Of a stretch of 49,441 bases of DNA, positions 41,642-49,441 are shown in pieces. Under the pieces are notes generated by a model, which saw only the letters and a list, made by a program, of their open reading frames with translations, made no database searches and had not been told where the DNA came from. The number at the start of each line of letters is the position of its first letter. Within the stretch, counting starts at the first letter, position 1. Position numbers and translations under genes: made by a program. The stretch lies in assembly GCA_021811085.1 (NCBI GenBank), contig JAJZPQ010000006.1:68914-118354 (forward strand), written 5' to 3'. Origin of the DNA: Pseudomonadota bacterium. Lineage in GTDB: Bacteria; Pseudomonadota; Gammaproteobacteria; Burkholderiales; SG8-39.

Positions 41642-42354
41642 GCGCAAGCTTCACCATCGACGGCAAGGCCGTCCCATTTGCCGAGGGACAAACCATCATC
41701 CAGGCGGCGCTGGCTGCGGGCGTGTACATCCCGCATTTGTGCCATCACCCGGAATTCAAGCCGCACGGCTCCTGCAAGCTGTGCACCGTCAGGATCAGCG
41801 GCCGCCAGAGCGCATCCTGCACCACGCTGGCGCAGGCGGGCATGGCGGTCGAAAGCGATACGCCGGCGCTGAACGACGAGCGCCGCACGCTCACGCAGAT
41901 GCTGTTTGTCGAAGGCAACCATTTCTGTCCGTCGTGCGAGAAAAGCGGCAACTGCAAGCTGCAGGCCACTGCCTATGACCTGGGCATGATGACGGCGCAT
42001 TTCGACCACTTCTTCCCGAGCCGGCCGGTCGATGCCTCGCACCCGGACGTGCTGCTCGATTTCAACCGCTGCATTCTTTGCTCGCTGTGCGTGCGCGCCA
42101 GCCGCGACGTGGACGGAAAGAATGCGTTTGCACTCTCCGGGCGCGGCATCAAAACCCATCTCATCGTCAACGCCAAATCGGGGCGCCTCGCCGATACCGA
42201 CGTGACTTTGCAGGACAAGGCGGTGCGGGTGTGTCCGGTGGGCGTGTTCCTGCGCAAGGACCGGGGCTTCAACGTGCCGATAGGCAGGCGGGTGTTCGAC
42301 CTGAAGCCGGTTTCGGCCTATGTCGATGCCACCGCGGCGCTGGCGAAGGAGTAG
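41638..42354 (+). CDS. hoxU: NAD-reducing hydrogenase iron-sulfur subunit HoxU
   Basis: A 238-residue electron-transfer subunit homologous to the N-terminal part of complex I NuoG. Clusters read from the sequence: a [2Fe-2S] site Cys35, Cys46, Cys49, Cys61; a His-ligated [4Fe-4S] site His95, Cys97, Cys100, Cys106 (NHFCPSCEKSGNC); and a further [4Fe-4S] site Cys145, Cys148, Cys151 with Cys199 (CILCSLC and RVCPVG). It links the FMN of HoxF to the hydrogenase module HoxYH. It overlaps hoxF by four bases, and hoxY starts two bases after it. Confidence 0.96.
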   Translation: MSASFTIDGKAVPFAEGQTIIQAALAAGVYIPHLCHHPEFKPHGSCKLCTVRISGRQSASCTTLAQAGMAVESDTPALNDERRTLTQMLFVEGNHFCPSCEKSGNCKLQATAYDLGMMTAHFDHFFPSRPVDASHPDVLLDFNRCILCSLCVRASRDVDGKNAFALSGRGIKTHLIVNAKSGRLADTDVTLQDKAVRVCPVGVFLRKDRGFNVPIGRRVFDLKPVSAYVDATAALAKE

Positions 42355-42356
42355 CA

Positions 42357-42908
42357 GTGGACACCGTCGTGAAGAAAAAACTGAAAGTCGCCACGACCTC
42401 GCTCGCCGGCTGCTTCGGCTGCCATATGTCCTTCCTCGATATCGACGAGCGGCTGTTCGATCTGCTCGAACTGATAGCGTTCGACCGCACGCCGCTGACC
42501 GACATCAAGGAGTTGGGCGAATGCGACATCGGCATCATCGAGGGCGGTCTGTGCAATGCCGAAAACGTGCACGTGCTGCGCGAGTTCCGCCGGCAGTGCA
42601 AGCTGCTGATTGCCATCGGCGCCTGCGCCATCAACGGCGGCCTGCCGGCGCAGCGCAATCAGCTGAGCCTGGCGCTGATCCTGGAGGAGGTGTATCACAC
42701 CAGCGTCGGACTCGCCAACGGCCTGATCCCGAACGATCCGGAACTGCCTTTGCCTCTGGCCAAAGTGCGGCCGTTGCACGAGGTGGTGAGAATAGACTAT
42801 TTCATTCCCGGTTGTCCGCCCTCGGCCGACGCCATCTGGAAAGCGCTCAACGACATCCTTGCCGGACATGCGCCCGCGCTGGGCCATGGCCTGATTCACT
42901 ACGATTGA
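42357..42908 (+). CDS. hoxY: NAD-reducing hydrogenase small subunit HoxY
   Basis: A 183-residue small subunit of a group 3 [NiFe] hydrogenase holding the proximal [4Fe-4S] cluster. Ligands are Cys19 and Cys22 in LAGCFGCHMS, the Cys in IGACAING, and the Cys in IPGCPPSAD. It is short, lacking the extra clusters and Tat signal of membrane-bound uptake hydrogenases, which fits a soluble bidirectional enzyme. GTG 42357, two bases after the hoxU stop, is the likely start; GTG 42369 is possible. Confidence 0.95.
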   Translation: MDTVVKKKLKVATTSLAGCFGCHMSFLDIDERLFDLLELIAFDRTPLTDIKELGECDIGIIEGGLCNAENVHVLREFRRQCKLLIAIGACAINGGLPAQRNQLSLALILEEVYHTSVGLANGLIPNDPELPLPLAKVRPLHEVVRIDYFIPGCPPSADAIWKALNDILAGHAPALGHGLIHYD

Positions 42909-42919
42909 GAACGGACGCC

Positions 42920-44413
42920 ATGAGGCATCAACTCGAGACCGCAGAAAATCCCGCAAGCTTGCGCCGCATCGCCATCGACACCGTGTCGCGCGTGGAAGGG
43001 CACGGCAAGGTGACCATCCTGCTCGACGAGCGCAATCAGGTGCACCAGGTCAGGCTGCATATCGTCGAATTCCGCGGCTTTGAGCGCTTCATCCAGGGCC
43101 GTCCCTACTGGGAGGTGCCGGTGACGGTGCAGCGCCTGTGCGGCATTTGTCCGGTCAGCCACCACCTTGCGGCATCGAAGGCGCTGGATCAGGTGGTCGG
43201 GGCGACGCAGCTCACGCCGACGGCGCTGAAAATCCGCCGGCTGATGCACTACGGCCAGATACTGCAGTCGCACGCGCTGCATTTTTTCTATCTCGCTTCG
43301 CCGGACCTGCTGTTCGGCTTCGACAGCGACTTGTCCAGGCGCAACATCGTCGGCATCGCCGCGGCCGAGCCGCAGACGGCGAAGCGCGGCGTGCTGCTGC
43401 GCAAGTTCGGGCAGGAGGTGATCCGCGTGACCGCCGGCAAGCGCGTGCACGGCACCGGCGCTATCCCCGGCGGCGTGAACAAGGCCGTCACGCCCGAAGA
43501 GCGCGCGCTGCTGCTCGCGGATATCTACCGGATCGTCGGCTGGAGCCGCGATGCGGTGCACCTGATCAAGCAGCTGCATGCGCAGAACCCGTCGCTGTAC
43601 AACAGCTTCGGCGTGTGCCGCTCGAATACGATGTCGCTGGTCGGCACGGGCGGGGAGCTCGATTTCTACCACGGCAGCCTGCGCGCGCGCGACGCCAACG
43701 GCGGCATCCTGTTCGACGGCGTGGATTATTGCGATTACTCGCAGCATATCCAGGAGGAGGTCAAGCCGTGGAGCTACATGAAGTTTCCGTTCCTTGTCGC
43801 CTTCGGCAAGCGCAATGGCTGGTACAAGGTGGGGCCGCTGGCGCGGGTGCAGAACTGCGACCACATTCCGACGCCGCTGGCGGAAATCGAGCGGCGCGAG
43901 TTTGTGGATTATTGCGGCGGCCTGCCTACGCACGCACCGCTCGCCTACCACTGGGCGCGTATGATCGAAATGCTGCATGCGGCGGAAACGATCAAGGATC
44001 TGCTGCATGACGACGATATCGTCGGCCAGGACCTGCTGCGCAGCGGCGTGCGCGCCACGGCGGGCATAGGCGTAATCGAGGCGCCGCGCGGCACGCTGAT
44101 CCATCACTACCGCGTGGATGAGGACGATCTGGTGACCATGTGCAATCTGATCGTGTCCACCACCCACAACAATCAGGCGATGAACGAGGCGATCCGGCAG
44201 GTGGCATCGCGCTATCTGCAGGGACGCGAACTGACCGAGGGGCTGCTGAACCACATCGAGGTGGCGATCCGCTGCTTCGATCCCTGCCTGTCCTGCGCGA
44301 CGCATGCGCTGGGGCAGATGCCGCTTGCGCTGGAGCTGGTCGACGCCGAAGGCAGGCTGGTGCACGCGCTTGCGCGCAACGGCGACGGCTCCTTTGCCTG
44401 TGCGGCGGACTGA
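42920..44413 (+). CDS. hoxH: NAD-reducing [NiFe] hydrogenase large subunit HoxH
   Basis: A 497-residue precursor carrying the NiFe(CN)2CO active site, group 3d type. The L1 motif is QRLCGICPVSHH with Cys74 and Cys77; the L5 motif is DPCLSCATH with Cys456, Cys459 and His462. The 35 residues after His462 form the extension removed by the maturation protease after nickel insertion. ATG 42920 lies 11 bases after hoxY; the frame open further upstream covers hoxY in another phase and is not used. With HoxFUY it would couple H2 oxidation to NAD reduction, or the reverse. Confidence 0.97.
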   Translation: MRHQLETAENPASLRRIAIDTVSRVEGHGKVTILLDERNQVHQVRLHIVEFRGFERFIQGRPYWEVPVTVQRLCGICPVSHHLAASKALDQVVGATQLTPTALKIRRLMHYGQILQSHALHFFYLASPDLLFGFDSDLSRRNIVGIAAAEPQTAKRGVLLRKFGQEVIRVTAGKRVHGTGAIPGGVNKAVTPEERALLLADIYRIVGWSRDAVHLIKQLHAQNPSLYNSFGVCRSNTMSLVGTGGELDFYHGSLRARDANGGILFDGVDYCDYSQHIQEEVKPWSYMKFPFLVAFGKRNGWYKVGPLARVQNCDHIPTPLAEIERREFVDYCGGLPTHAPLAYHWARMIEMLHAAETIKDLLHDDDIVGQDLLRSGVRATAGIGVIEAPRGTLIHHYRVDEDDLVTMCNLIVSTTHNNQAMNEAIRQVASRYLQGRELTEGLLNHIEVAIRCFDPCLSCATHALGQMPLALELVDAEGRLVHALARNGDGSFACAAD

Positions 44414-44916
44414 TGCAAGCCGGCGTCGTCGTTCTCGCCAGCGGCAATCGCAGCCGCGGCGACGATGCCGTTGGACCGCTGCTGCTCGAGCGTCTGGACG
44501 CCTGGCTGGCCGCTGCGGGGCGCAGCGGGGAATTCGAACTGCTTGATGACTATCAGTTGCAGATCGAGCACGCGCTCGACCTGCAAGGCCGGAGGCTGGC
44601 GCTATTCATCGACGCCGGCTGGCACACACCGGCGCCGCTCGCGTTCTATGACATCGCTCCGGCGCGTGCTGCCGCGGTGAGCAGCACGCACGCGTTGTCG
44701 CCGCAGGCCGTGCTGGACGTATACCGGCAAATCGCGCTCACCGACCCGCCGCCCGCATTCGTGCTGTGTGTGAGCGGAGAGCAATTCGAACTTGGCGCAG
44801 GCATGAGCGCAGCGGCCAAGACGCATGTCGAGGCGGCCTGGCACAAGCTCCAGCTCTTATGCGAGCAGCCCGATGCGGCGCGCTGGCGCAGCATGGTCAC
44901 GGAGTCTGTAGATTAA
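44413..44916 (+). CDS. hoxW: Hydrogenase maturation protease HoxW
   Basis: A 167-residue endopeptidase of the HycI/HoxW group that trims the C-terminus of HoxH. The nickel-sensing and catalytic acids appear as SGNRSRGDDAVGP near 9-21, LLDDYQLQIEHALDLQG near 41-57 and LFIDAG near 64. ATG 44413 shares a base with the hoxH stop (TGATG), so enzyme and protease are co-translated. It is the last gene of the hyp-hox run; no hoxI or hypX follows. Confidence 0.93.
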   Translation: MQAGVVVLASGNRSRGDDAVGPLLLERLDAWLAAAGRSGEFELLDDYQLQIEHALDLQGRRLALFIDAGWHTPAPLAFYDIAPARAAAVSSTHALSPQAVLDVYRQIALTDPPPAFVLCVSGEQFELGAGMSAAAKTHVEAAWHKLQLLCEQPDAARWRSMVTESVD

Positions 44917-44956
44917 TTCTTCCGGCCCGGGGTTCGGCGCGGCATAATTGCGCTAT

Positions 44957-46156
44957 ATGCATAAAATCCGCGTTTTCAAGTGGCGCGCGCAATCCGGCGG
45001 GCTGGTCACGGGGCTTGCGCTTGCGCTCGCCGTCCTGGTGATTCTGGCCGGTGCGGCGTGGTACTTCACCCGTCCGAAGCCGGTCGCGGTCAGCGTCGCT
45101 TTGGTCGATGTCGGCCGCGTGGAGCAGACGGTCGCGAACACGCGCGCAGGGTCGGTGATGCCCTGCCGCCGCGCCAAGCTCGCGCCGCCCGCGGGCGGAC
45201 GCATCGAGCGGCTCAACGTGACCGAAGGCGACCGGGTGCGCCCGGGACAGGTGCTGCTGACGCTGTGGGATCAGGATCTTGCGGCGCGCGAGCACGTGTC
45301 GCGCGAGCAACTGCAGACGGCGAAGGCACATGTGCGCGAGGCGTGCGAACTGGCCAAAGCTTCGGCGCGCGACGCCAGGCGCGCGCGCGACCTGAGGGCG
45401 AAGAATTTCATTTCGCAGGAGGCGCTGGAGCGGGCCGATGCCGATGCGGCGGCGAAGCAGGCAAGCTGCGACTCGGCCGGCGCCCAGGTGGCGGAGGCCG
45501 AGGCGCGCATTCAGGCCGCGCGCGCGGACATCGATCGCACCGTGCTGCGCGCACCTTTTGCGGGCATCGTCGCCGAGGTCAACGGCGAGGTGGGCGAATA
45601 CCTCACGCCGTCTCCTCCGGGAATTCCGACGCTGCCCGCGGTCGATCTGATCGACGATTCCTGCCTCTATGTTTCGGCGCCGATCGACGAAGTCGATGCG
45701 GCGCAGCTCAAAGTCGGCATGAGCGGGCGCGTGACGCTGGATGCCTACCGCGGTCAGCATTTTCCCGGCAAGGTACGCCGCATCGCGCCCTATGTGCTGG
45801 CGGTGGAGAAGCAGGCGCGCACGGTGGAAGTGGAGGTCGAGTTCGATCAGCCCGCCGAGGCCAGGCAATTGCTCGTGGGCTATAGCGCCGATATCGAAAT
45901 CGTCGTGACCGGCCGCGACGGCGTGGTGCGCGCGCCGACACCCGCGCTGATGCCGGGCAATCGCGTGCTGGTGCTGGGTGCGGACGGATTGCTGCAGGAG
46001 CGCAAGATCGAAACCGGTCTGGCCAACTGGGAGTTCACCGAAGTGAAATCCGGCTTGAGCCGGGGCGATGCGGTGGTGACCTCGCTCGAACGCGAGGGCG
46101 TCAAGGCCGGCGCGCGCGCCGTGGCGGAGAAGAAGGAGGCCGCCAAGGGCCGATAA
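44957..46156 (+). CDS. Periplasmic adaptor of an ABC efflux system (MacA/HlyD type)
   Basis: A 399-residue membrane-fusion protein. A single N-terminal anchor (LVTGLALALAVLVILAGAAW, about 15-34) is followed by a beta-barrel/lipoyl start (KLAPPAGGRIERLNVTEGD), a coiled-coil hairpin rich in Ala, Arg and Glu (about 100-190), the second lipoyl half (TVLRAPFAGIVAEVNGEVGEY) and the barrel and membrane-proximal domains. It would join the inner-membrane transporter encoded next to an outer-membrane TolC-type channel, which is not in the window. ATG 44957 lacks a clear ribosome site. The stop and the next start share one base (TAATG). Confidence 0.9.
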   Translation: MHKIRVFKWRAQSGGLVTGLALALAVLVILAGAAWYFTRPKPVAVSVALVDVGRVEQTVANTRAGSVMPCRRAKLAPPAGGRIERLNVTEGDRVRPGQVLLTLWDQDLAAREHVSREQLQTAKAHVREACELAKASARDARRARDLRAKNFISQEALERADADAAAKQASCDSAGAQVAEAEARIQAARADIDRTVLRAPFAGIVAEVNGEVGEYLTPSPPGIPTLPAVDLIDDSCLYVSAPIDEVDAAQLKVGMSGRVTLDAYRGQHFPGKVRRIAPYVLAVEKQARTVEVEVEFDQPAEARQLLVGYSADIEIVVTGRDGVVRAPTPALMPGNRVLVLGADGLLQERKIETGLANWEFTEVKSGLSRGDAVVTSLEREGVKAGARAVAEKKEAAKGR

Positions 46157-46830
46157 TGATTCGTCTCACCGGCATAGCGCGCACTTTCCTGGTGGGCGGC
46201 GAGGAGGTTCATGCGCTGCGCGCAGTGGACCTCGAAATCGCGCGCGGCGAATACCTGTCGATCATGGGTCCTTCCGGATCGGGGAAATCGACGCTGTTGA
46301 ACATCATCGGCTTGCTCGACCGACCCAATGCCGGAACCTACGAACTCGACGCGCGCGACGTCACCGCGCTCAGCGACGACGAGCTCGCGCGCGTGCGGCG
46401 CGAAAAAATCGGTTTCGTGTTCCAGTTCTTTCATCTGGTGCCGCGCCTGACCGCACTGCAGAACATTGAGCTGCCGATGGTGCTCGCAGGCATCGATCCG
46501 GCTGAACGCAAGCGACGGCTCGCGCGCCTGCTGGCCGAATACGGCCTCGAGGGCCGAGCTGGACATCGCCCCGACCAGCTCTCCGGCGGCCAATGCCAGC
46601 GCGTGGCGATCGCGCGCGCAATGTCCATGGGGCCGACGGTGATCCTCGCCGACGAGCCGACCGGCAACCTCGACCGGCACACCGGGCAGGAAGTGCTGAA
46701 CGTGCTGGAGCAGGTGCATCATAACGGCGGGACCGTAGTGATCGTGACGCACGATCCGGAGATCGGTGCGCGTTCGCACCGCCGCCTGCGGGTGCTCGAC
46801 GGCGCCGTCGTGTCCGACGAACGCGACTGA
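46156..46830 (+). CDS. ABC transporter ATPase (MacB/LolD-like)
   Basis: A 224-residue ATPase of the MacB/LolD/FtsE class. Walker A is [12 protein letters not shown] (residues 36-47), the Q-loop is [12 protein letters not shown], the signature is [14 protein letters not shown], Walker B is [12 protein letters not shown] and the switch His is in VTHDP. In canonical MacB the ATPase is fused to its permease; here it is separate and followed by two permease genes, as in LolCDE or YknYZ-type systems. It starts on the last base of the adaptor stop codon. Confidence 0.94.
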   Translation: MIRLTGIARTFLVGGEEVHALRAVDLEIARGEYLSIMGPSGSGKSTLLNIIGLLDRPNAGTYELDARDVTALSDDELARVRREKIGFVFQFFHLVPRLTALQNIELPMVLAGIDPAERKRRLARLLAEYGLEGRAGHRPDQLSGGQCQRVAIARAMSMGPTVILADEPTGNLDRHTGQEVLNVLEQVHHNGGTVVIVTHDPEIGARSHRRLRVLDGAVVSDERD

Positions 46831-46832
46831 GC

Positions 46833-48041
46833 ATGCGCCTTAGCGACTTGCTCGAATTCGCCTGGCGCGTGGTCCGCGGTGCGCCGGGGCGCGCGCTGCT
46901 GACGCTGCTCGCCATGGGCATAGGCGTGGCCGCGGTGGTGCTGGTGACTTCGCTCGGCGAAGGCGCGCGCCTGTACGTCGCGAGCCAGTTCGGCTCTCTC
47001 GGCACCAATTTGATTATCGTGCTGCCCGGCCGCAGCGAAACGGCCGGCGCCATGCCGGGGGTGCTGGTGGGCAAGACCTCGCGCGACCTGACGCTGGAGG
47101 ATGCGCTCGCGCTCAAGAGCAGCCATGCCGTGCGCCGCCTTGCCCCTTTGATTGTCGGCGCGGGCGACATACGCGTAGGGGCGCGCAATCGCGAAGTGCC
47201 GGTGCTCGGATCGACCGCGGAGCTCATGGATATCCGCAGCATGGAAATGGCGCGCGGCCATTTTCTGCCCGCAGGCGATCCGCGCAACAGCCAGCCGGTG
47301 TGCGTGCTCGGTGCCAAGGTGGCGAGCGAAATGTTCGGCTCAAATGCGGCGCTGGGAGAATGGGTGCGCGTGGGCGACCGGCGCTTTCGCGTTATCGGCA
47401 TCATGGCCAGACAGGGGGAGTCCCTCGGCACGAATACCGACGAAATCGTCATCGTGCCACTCGCAGCGGCGCAGGCGCTGTTCAACACCGAGGCCTTGTT
47501 CCGCGTCCTGGTCGAGGCCAAGAGCCGGGAGCAGATAGCCGACGCGAAAGCGGATGCCGAAGAGATCATCCGGCTGCGCCACGAAGGCGAGCGCGACGTC
47601 ACGGTCATCACCCAGGACGCGGTGCTCGCGACGTTCGATCGCATCCTGCGCGCGCTCACGCTGGCGGTCGGGAGTCTGGCGGCGATCAGTCTGGCCGTGG
47701 CCGGCATCCTGATCATGAACGTGATGCTGATCGCGGTGACGCAGCGGCGCCGCGAAATAGGCCTGCTCAAGGCGCTCGGCGCCACGGGGCAGCAGATCCG
47801 CCTGGCGTTTTTCACCGAGGCGGTGCTGCTCGCTCTGGGCGGCGCCATAGTCGGGCTCATCGCAGGGGAACTGGGGCGCAGCATCGTCGTGCAGATGTAC
47901 CCGGCGATACCGTTCCAGGCGCCCTGGTGGGCCTTGCTCGCGGCTCCGGCTACGGCGGTGGTCACGGCCGTGCTGTTCACCGTGGCGCCGGCGCGGCGCG
48001 CGGCCATGCTCGATCCGGTACAAGCCTTGTCGAGACGATGA
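46833..48041 (+). CDS. ABC transporter permease 1 (MacB/FtsX type)
   Basis: A 402-residue permease with one N-terminal helix (ALLTLLAMGIGVAAVVLVTSLGEGA), a large periplasmic MacB_PCD-like domain (about 50-265) with SQFGSLGTNLIIVLPGR and NSQPVCVLGAKVASEMFG, and three C-terminal helices of the FtsX domain (LAVAGILIMNVMLIAV, RRREIGLLKALGATGQQIRLAF). It starts two bases after the ATPase stop and ends overlapping permease 2 by four bases. The two permeases are similar in length and fold and probably form a heterodimer. Confidence 0.93.
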   Translation: MRLSDLLEFAWRVVRGAPGRALLTLLAMGIGVAAVVLVTSLGEGARLYVASQFGSLGTNLIIVLPGRSETAGAMPGVLVGKTSRDLTLEDALALKSSHAVRRLAPLIVGAGDIRVGARNREVPVLGSTAELMDIRSMEMARGHFLPAGDPRNSQPVCVLGAKVASEMFGSNAALGEWVRVGDRRFRVIGIMARQGESLGTNTDEIVIVPLAAAQALFNTEALFRVLVEAKSREQIADAKADAEEIIRLRHEGERDVTVITQDAVLATFDRILRALTLAVGSLAAISLAVAGILIMNVMLIAVTQRRREIGLLKALGATGQQIRLAFFTEAVLLALGGAIVGLIAGELGRSIVVQMYPAIPFQAPWWALLAAPATAVVTAVLFTVAPARRAAMLDPVQALSRR

Positions 48042-49243
48042 GCATGCGCTACGCCGATTTCGTCAGCTTCATCTACATTTCATTGAGGACGCAGCGCCTG
48101 CGCACGGCGCTTACTGCGCTCGGGATAGCCGTCGGCATTGCCGCGGTGATCATGCTTACTTCCATCGGCGAAGGCCTGCATCGCTTCGTCATCGCGGAAT
48201 TTACCCAGTTCGGCACCAACATCATCAGCGTCACGCCGGGGCGCATCCAGACGCATGGCGCGTCCCTGGGCGCGGTCAACACGGTGCGACCGCTGACGGT
48301 CGACGATGCGCTGGCGCTGCGGCACGCGCCTTACGTCGAACTGTCCGATCCGGTGGTGCAGGGGAATGCCGAAGTCGTGTACGAGGGCAAAAGCCGCCGC
48401 GTCACGCTCTACGGCGGGAGCCCCGACTTTGCCGCAGCGCTGCGCATGCGCGTGGCGAGCGGAGAATTCCTGCCGCGCGACGACCCCCATGGGGCCCGCG
48501 CGCTGGTCGTGCTCGGCTCCAAGGTTGCGCGCGAGTTGTTCGGCAGCGCCAATCCGCTCGGCGGCCGCATACGCGTCGGCGGCGAGCGCTACCGCGTCGT
48601 CGGCGTGATGCAGTCGAAAGGCCAGGTGCTCGGCTTCGATCTGGACGACACGGTGTTCATCCCGGTCGGGCGTGCGCTCGAGATGTTCAATCGCGAAAGC
48701 CTGCAGGAAATCCACGTCGTCTACGAGCCGACCGCGCCGCTCGCCGAAGTGGAGGAGGGCATCAAGCGCATCCTGATCGCGCGCCACGGCGCGGAGGACA
48801 TCACGGTCACACCGCAGCAGAAAATGCTGGAAGTGTTCGGCACCGTGCTCAACGCGATCACTTTCGCCGTCGCTGCGATCGGCGGCATCTCGCTGCTGGT
48901 CGGCGGCGTGGGTATACTGACGATACTCACGATCGCGGTGGCCGAGCGCACATCCGAAATCGGCCTGCTGCGCGCCGTGGGTGCGACGCGGCGCGGCATA
49001 CTGCTGCTGTTTCTGGGCGAGGCGGCGCTGCTCGCCGCACTCGGCGGCACGGCCGGGCTGCTTATGGGCTGGGGCATGTCGCTTGCGCTGGGCGTTGCAT
49101 TGCCGGCGCTGCCGGTGCATACGCCCTGGCTTTATGCCGTATTGGCAGAACTGGTCGCCGTCGGCGTCGGCCTTGCCGCCGGCGTGCTGCCGGCGCGGCG
49201 CGCAGCGCAGCTCGATCCGCTCGAAGCACTGCGCAGCGAGTAG
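48038..49243 (+). CDS. ABC transporter permease 2 (MacB/FtsX type)
   Basis: A 401-residue paralogue of the preceding gene with the same plan: first helix ALTALGIAVGIAAVIMLTSIG, periplasmic domain with EFTQFGTNIISVTPGR, and C-terminal helices including GVGILTILTIAVAERTSEIG and LLRAVGATRRGILLLFLGE. Sequence identity between the two permeases looks moderate, so they are an old duplication, not a recent tandem repeat. ATG 48038 overlaps the previous stop (ATGA); ATG 48044 is an alternative. Substrate of the system (a lipid, peptide or macrolide-like compound) is not indicated. Confidence 0.92.
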   Translation: MSMRYADFVSFIYISLRTQRLRTALTALGIAVGIAAVIMLTSIGEGLHRFVIAEFTQFGTNIISVTPGRIQTHGASLGAVNTVRPLTVDDALALRHAPYVELSDPVVQGNAEVVYEGKSRRVTLYGGSPDFAAALRMRVASGEFLPRDDPHGARALVVLGSKVARELFGSANPLGGRIRVGGERYRVVGVMQSKGQVLGFDLDDTVFIPVGRALEMFNRESLQEIHVVYEPTAPLAEVEEGIKRILIARHGAEDITVTPQQKMLEVFGTVLNAITFAVAAIGGISLLVGGVGILTILTIAVAERTSEIGLLRAVGATRRGILLLFLGEAALLAALGGTAGLLMGWGMSLALGVALPALPVHTPWLYAVLAELVAVGVGLAAGVLPARRAAQLDPLEALRSE

Positions 49244-49295
49244 GCATGTCCTCTTATCAAAAGTTGGTTCGATTCATCGTAGTTGAAGGAAAAAA

Positions 49296-49441
49296 ATGAA
49301 AAGTTCGTCCCACGCTCTGTTGTCCGTATTCCACGATCATGGCATCGACCGCGTATTTTTGGTTCCGGGCGAAAGCTACCTGGGGATCCTCGATGCGTTG
49401 TGCGATTTTCCCGGCATCGATGCCGTCACCTGCCGCCACGA
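49296..49441 (+). CDS. ThDP-dependent decarboxylase/synthase-like protein, N-terminal 49 codons
   Basis: The gene starts at ATG 49296 behind GAAGGA (49285-49290) and runs off the window. The visible start (SHALLSVFHDHGIDRVFLVPG, then ESYLGILDAL and VTCRH) is the Pyr-domain opening of acetolactate synthase-like ThDP enzymes. The final partial codon GA follows CRH and would give the catalytic Glu if completed by A or G. It is a different gene from the ThDP enzyme at 1171, with little shared sequence beyond the family pattern. Confidence 0.8.
   Translation, partial: MKSSSHALLSVFHDHGIDRVFLVPGESYLGILDALCDFPGIDAVTCRH

Noticed and set aside
1-49441. CRISPR array or other regularly spaced repeats
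   Set aside because: No set of short direct repeats with even spacers was seen on either strand; the only clear direct repeats are the TTAA target copies and the duplicated GAF block.

Overview
The window looks like a piece of a GC-rich proteobacterial chromosome, most likely a betaproteobacterium. The grounds are a Cupriavidus-style hyp/hox cluster for an NAD-reducing [NiFe] hydrogenase, an E. coli-type gshA, and dense coding with many ATGA start-stop overlaps. No rRNA gene or intact tRNA is present, so the taxonomic call is an inference. The window has two halves, joined at a fragment of a tRNA-Glu gene near 20.45 kb.

The left half (1-20488) reads as acquired DNA, a genomic island or several stacked elements. 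It opens with a catabolic block: the end of a TRAP-transporter large permease; a ThDP-dependent lyase/synthase-like enzyme; an amidohydrolase-fold protein without the usual metal ligands; and a PRISE-type (progesterone 5-beta-reductase-like) reductase divergent from a GntR/UTRA regulator. Next comes a tight run of biotin carboxylase, carboxyltransferase, a 73-residue biotin carrier, a split NDP-forming acyl-CoA synthetase (beta then alpha) and an Old Yellow Enzyme. Together these suggest uptake of an organic acid, CoA activation, carboxylation and reduction of activated double bonds. The substrate cannot be read from the sequence.

From 12.85 to 20.3 kb there is a graveyard of mobile DNA: a half IS630-like element cut by a complete IS5-family element with TTAA target duplication, a TDT-family channel gene, a 5'-truncated IS5/IS427-type element, an intron-like structured stretch, a TSUP permease, an IS110/IS1111 remnant fused to a truncated antitoxin gene, a HigB/HigA-like toxin-antitoxin pair and a tyrosine integrase. 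The integrase points away from a 44-bp copy of the 3' part of tRNA-Glu(UUC) at 20445-20488, which is the probable right attachment site of the island.

The right half (20492-49441) looks like backbone. It holds a D-2-hydroxyacid dehydrogenase, a Nudix CoA pyrophosphatase, a small cupin, a glycine-zipper envelope protein, a PAS-GAF membrane sensor, the divergent glutathione genes gshA and gor, and an outer-membrane barrel-like protein. A three-gene signalling block follows: a tandem-GAF class III adenylate cyclase, an HD-GYP protein with a changed HD motif, and a degenerate GGDEF-EAL protein, ending in a hairpin terminator. Then comes a nearly gapless hydrogenase cluster, hypABFCDE-hoxFUYHW, carrying maturation, diaphorase, hydrogenase and protease genes. 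After it lies a MacA-type adaptor, ABC ATPase and two FtsX/MacB-type permeases, and finally the first 49 codons of another ThDP-dependent enzyme at the window edge.

The two parts most worth following up are the carboxylase/acyl-CoA synthetase/PRISE catabolic block and the cyclase plus degenerate c-di-GMP receptor trio next to the hydrogenase operon.
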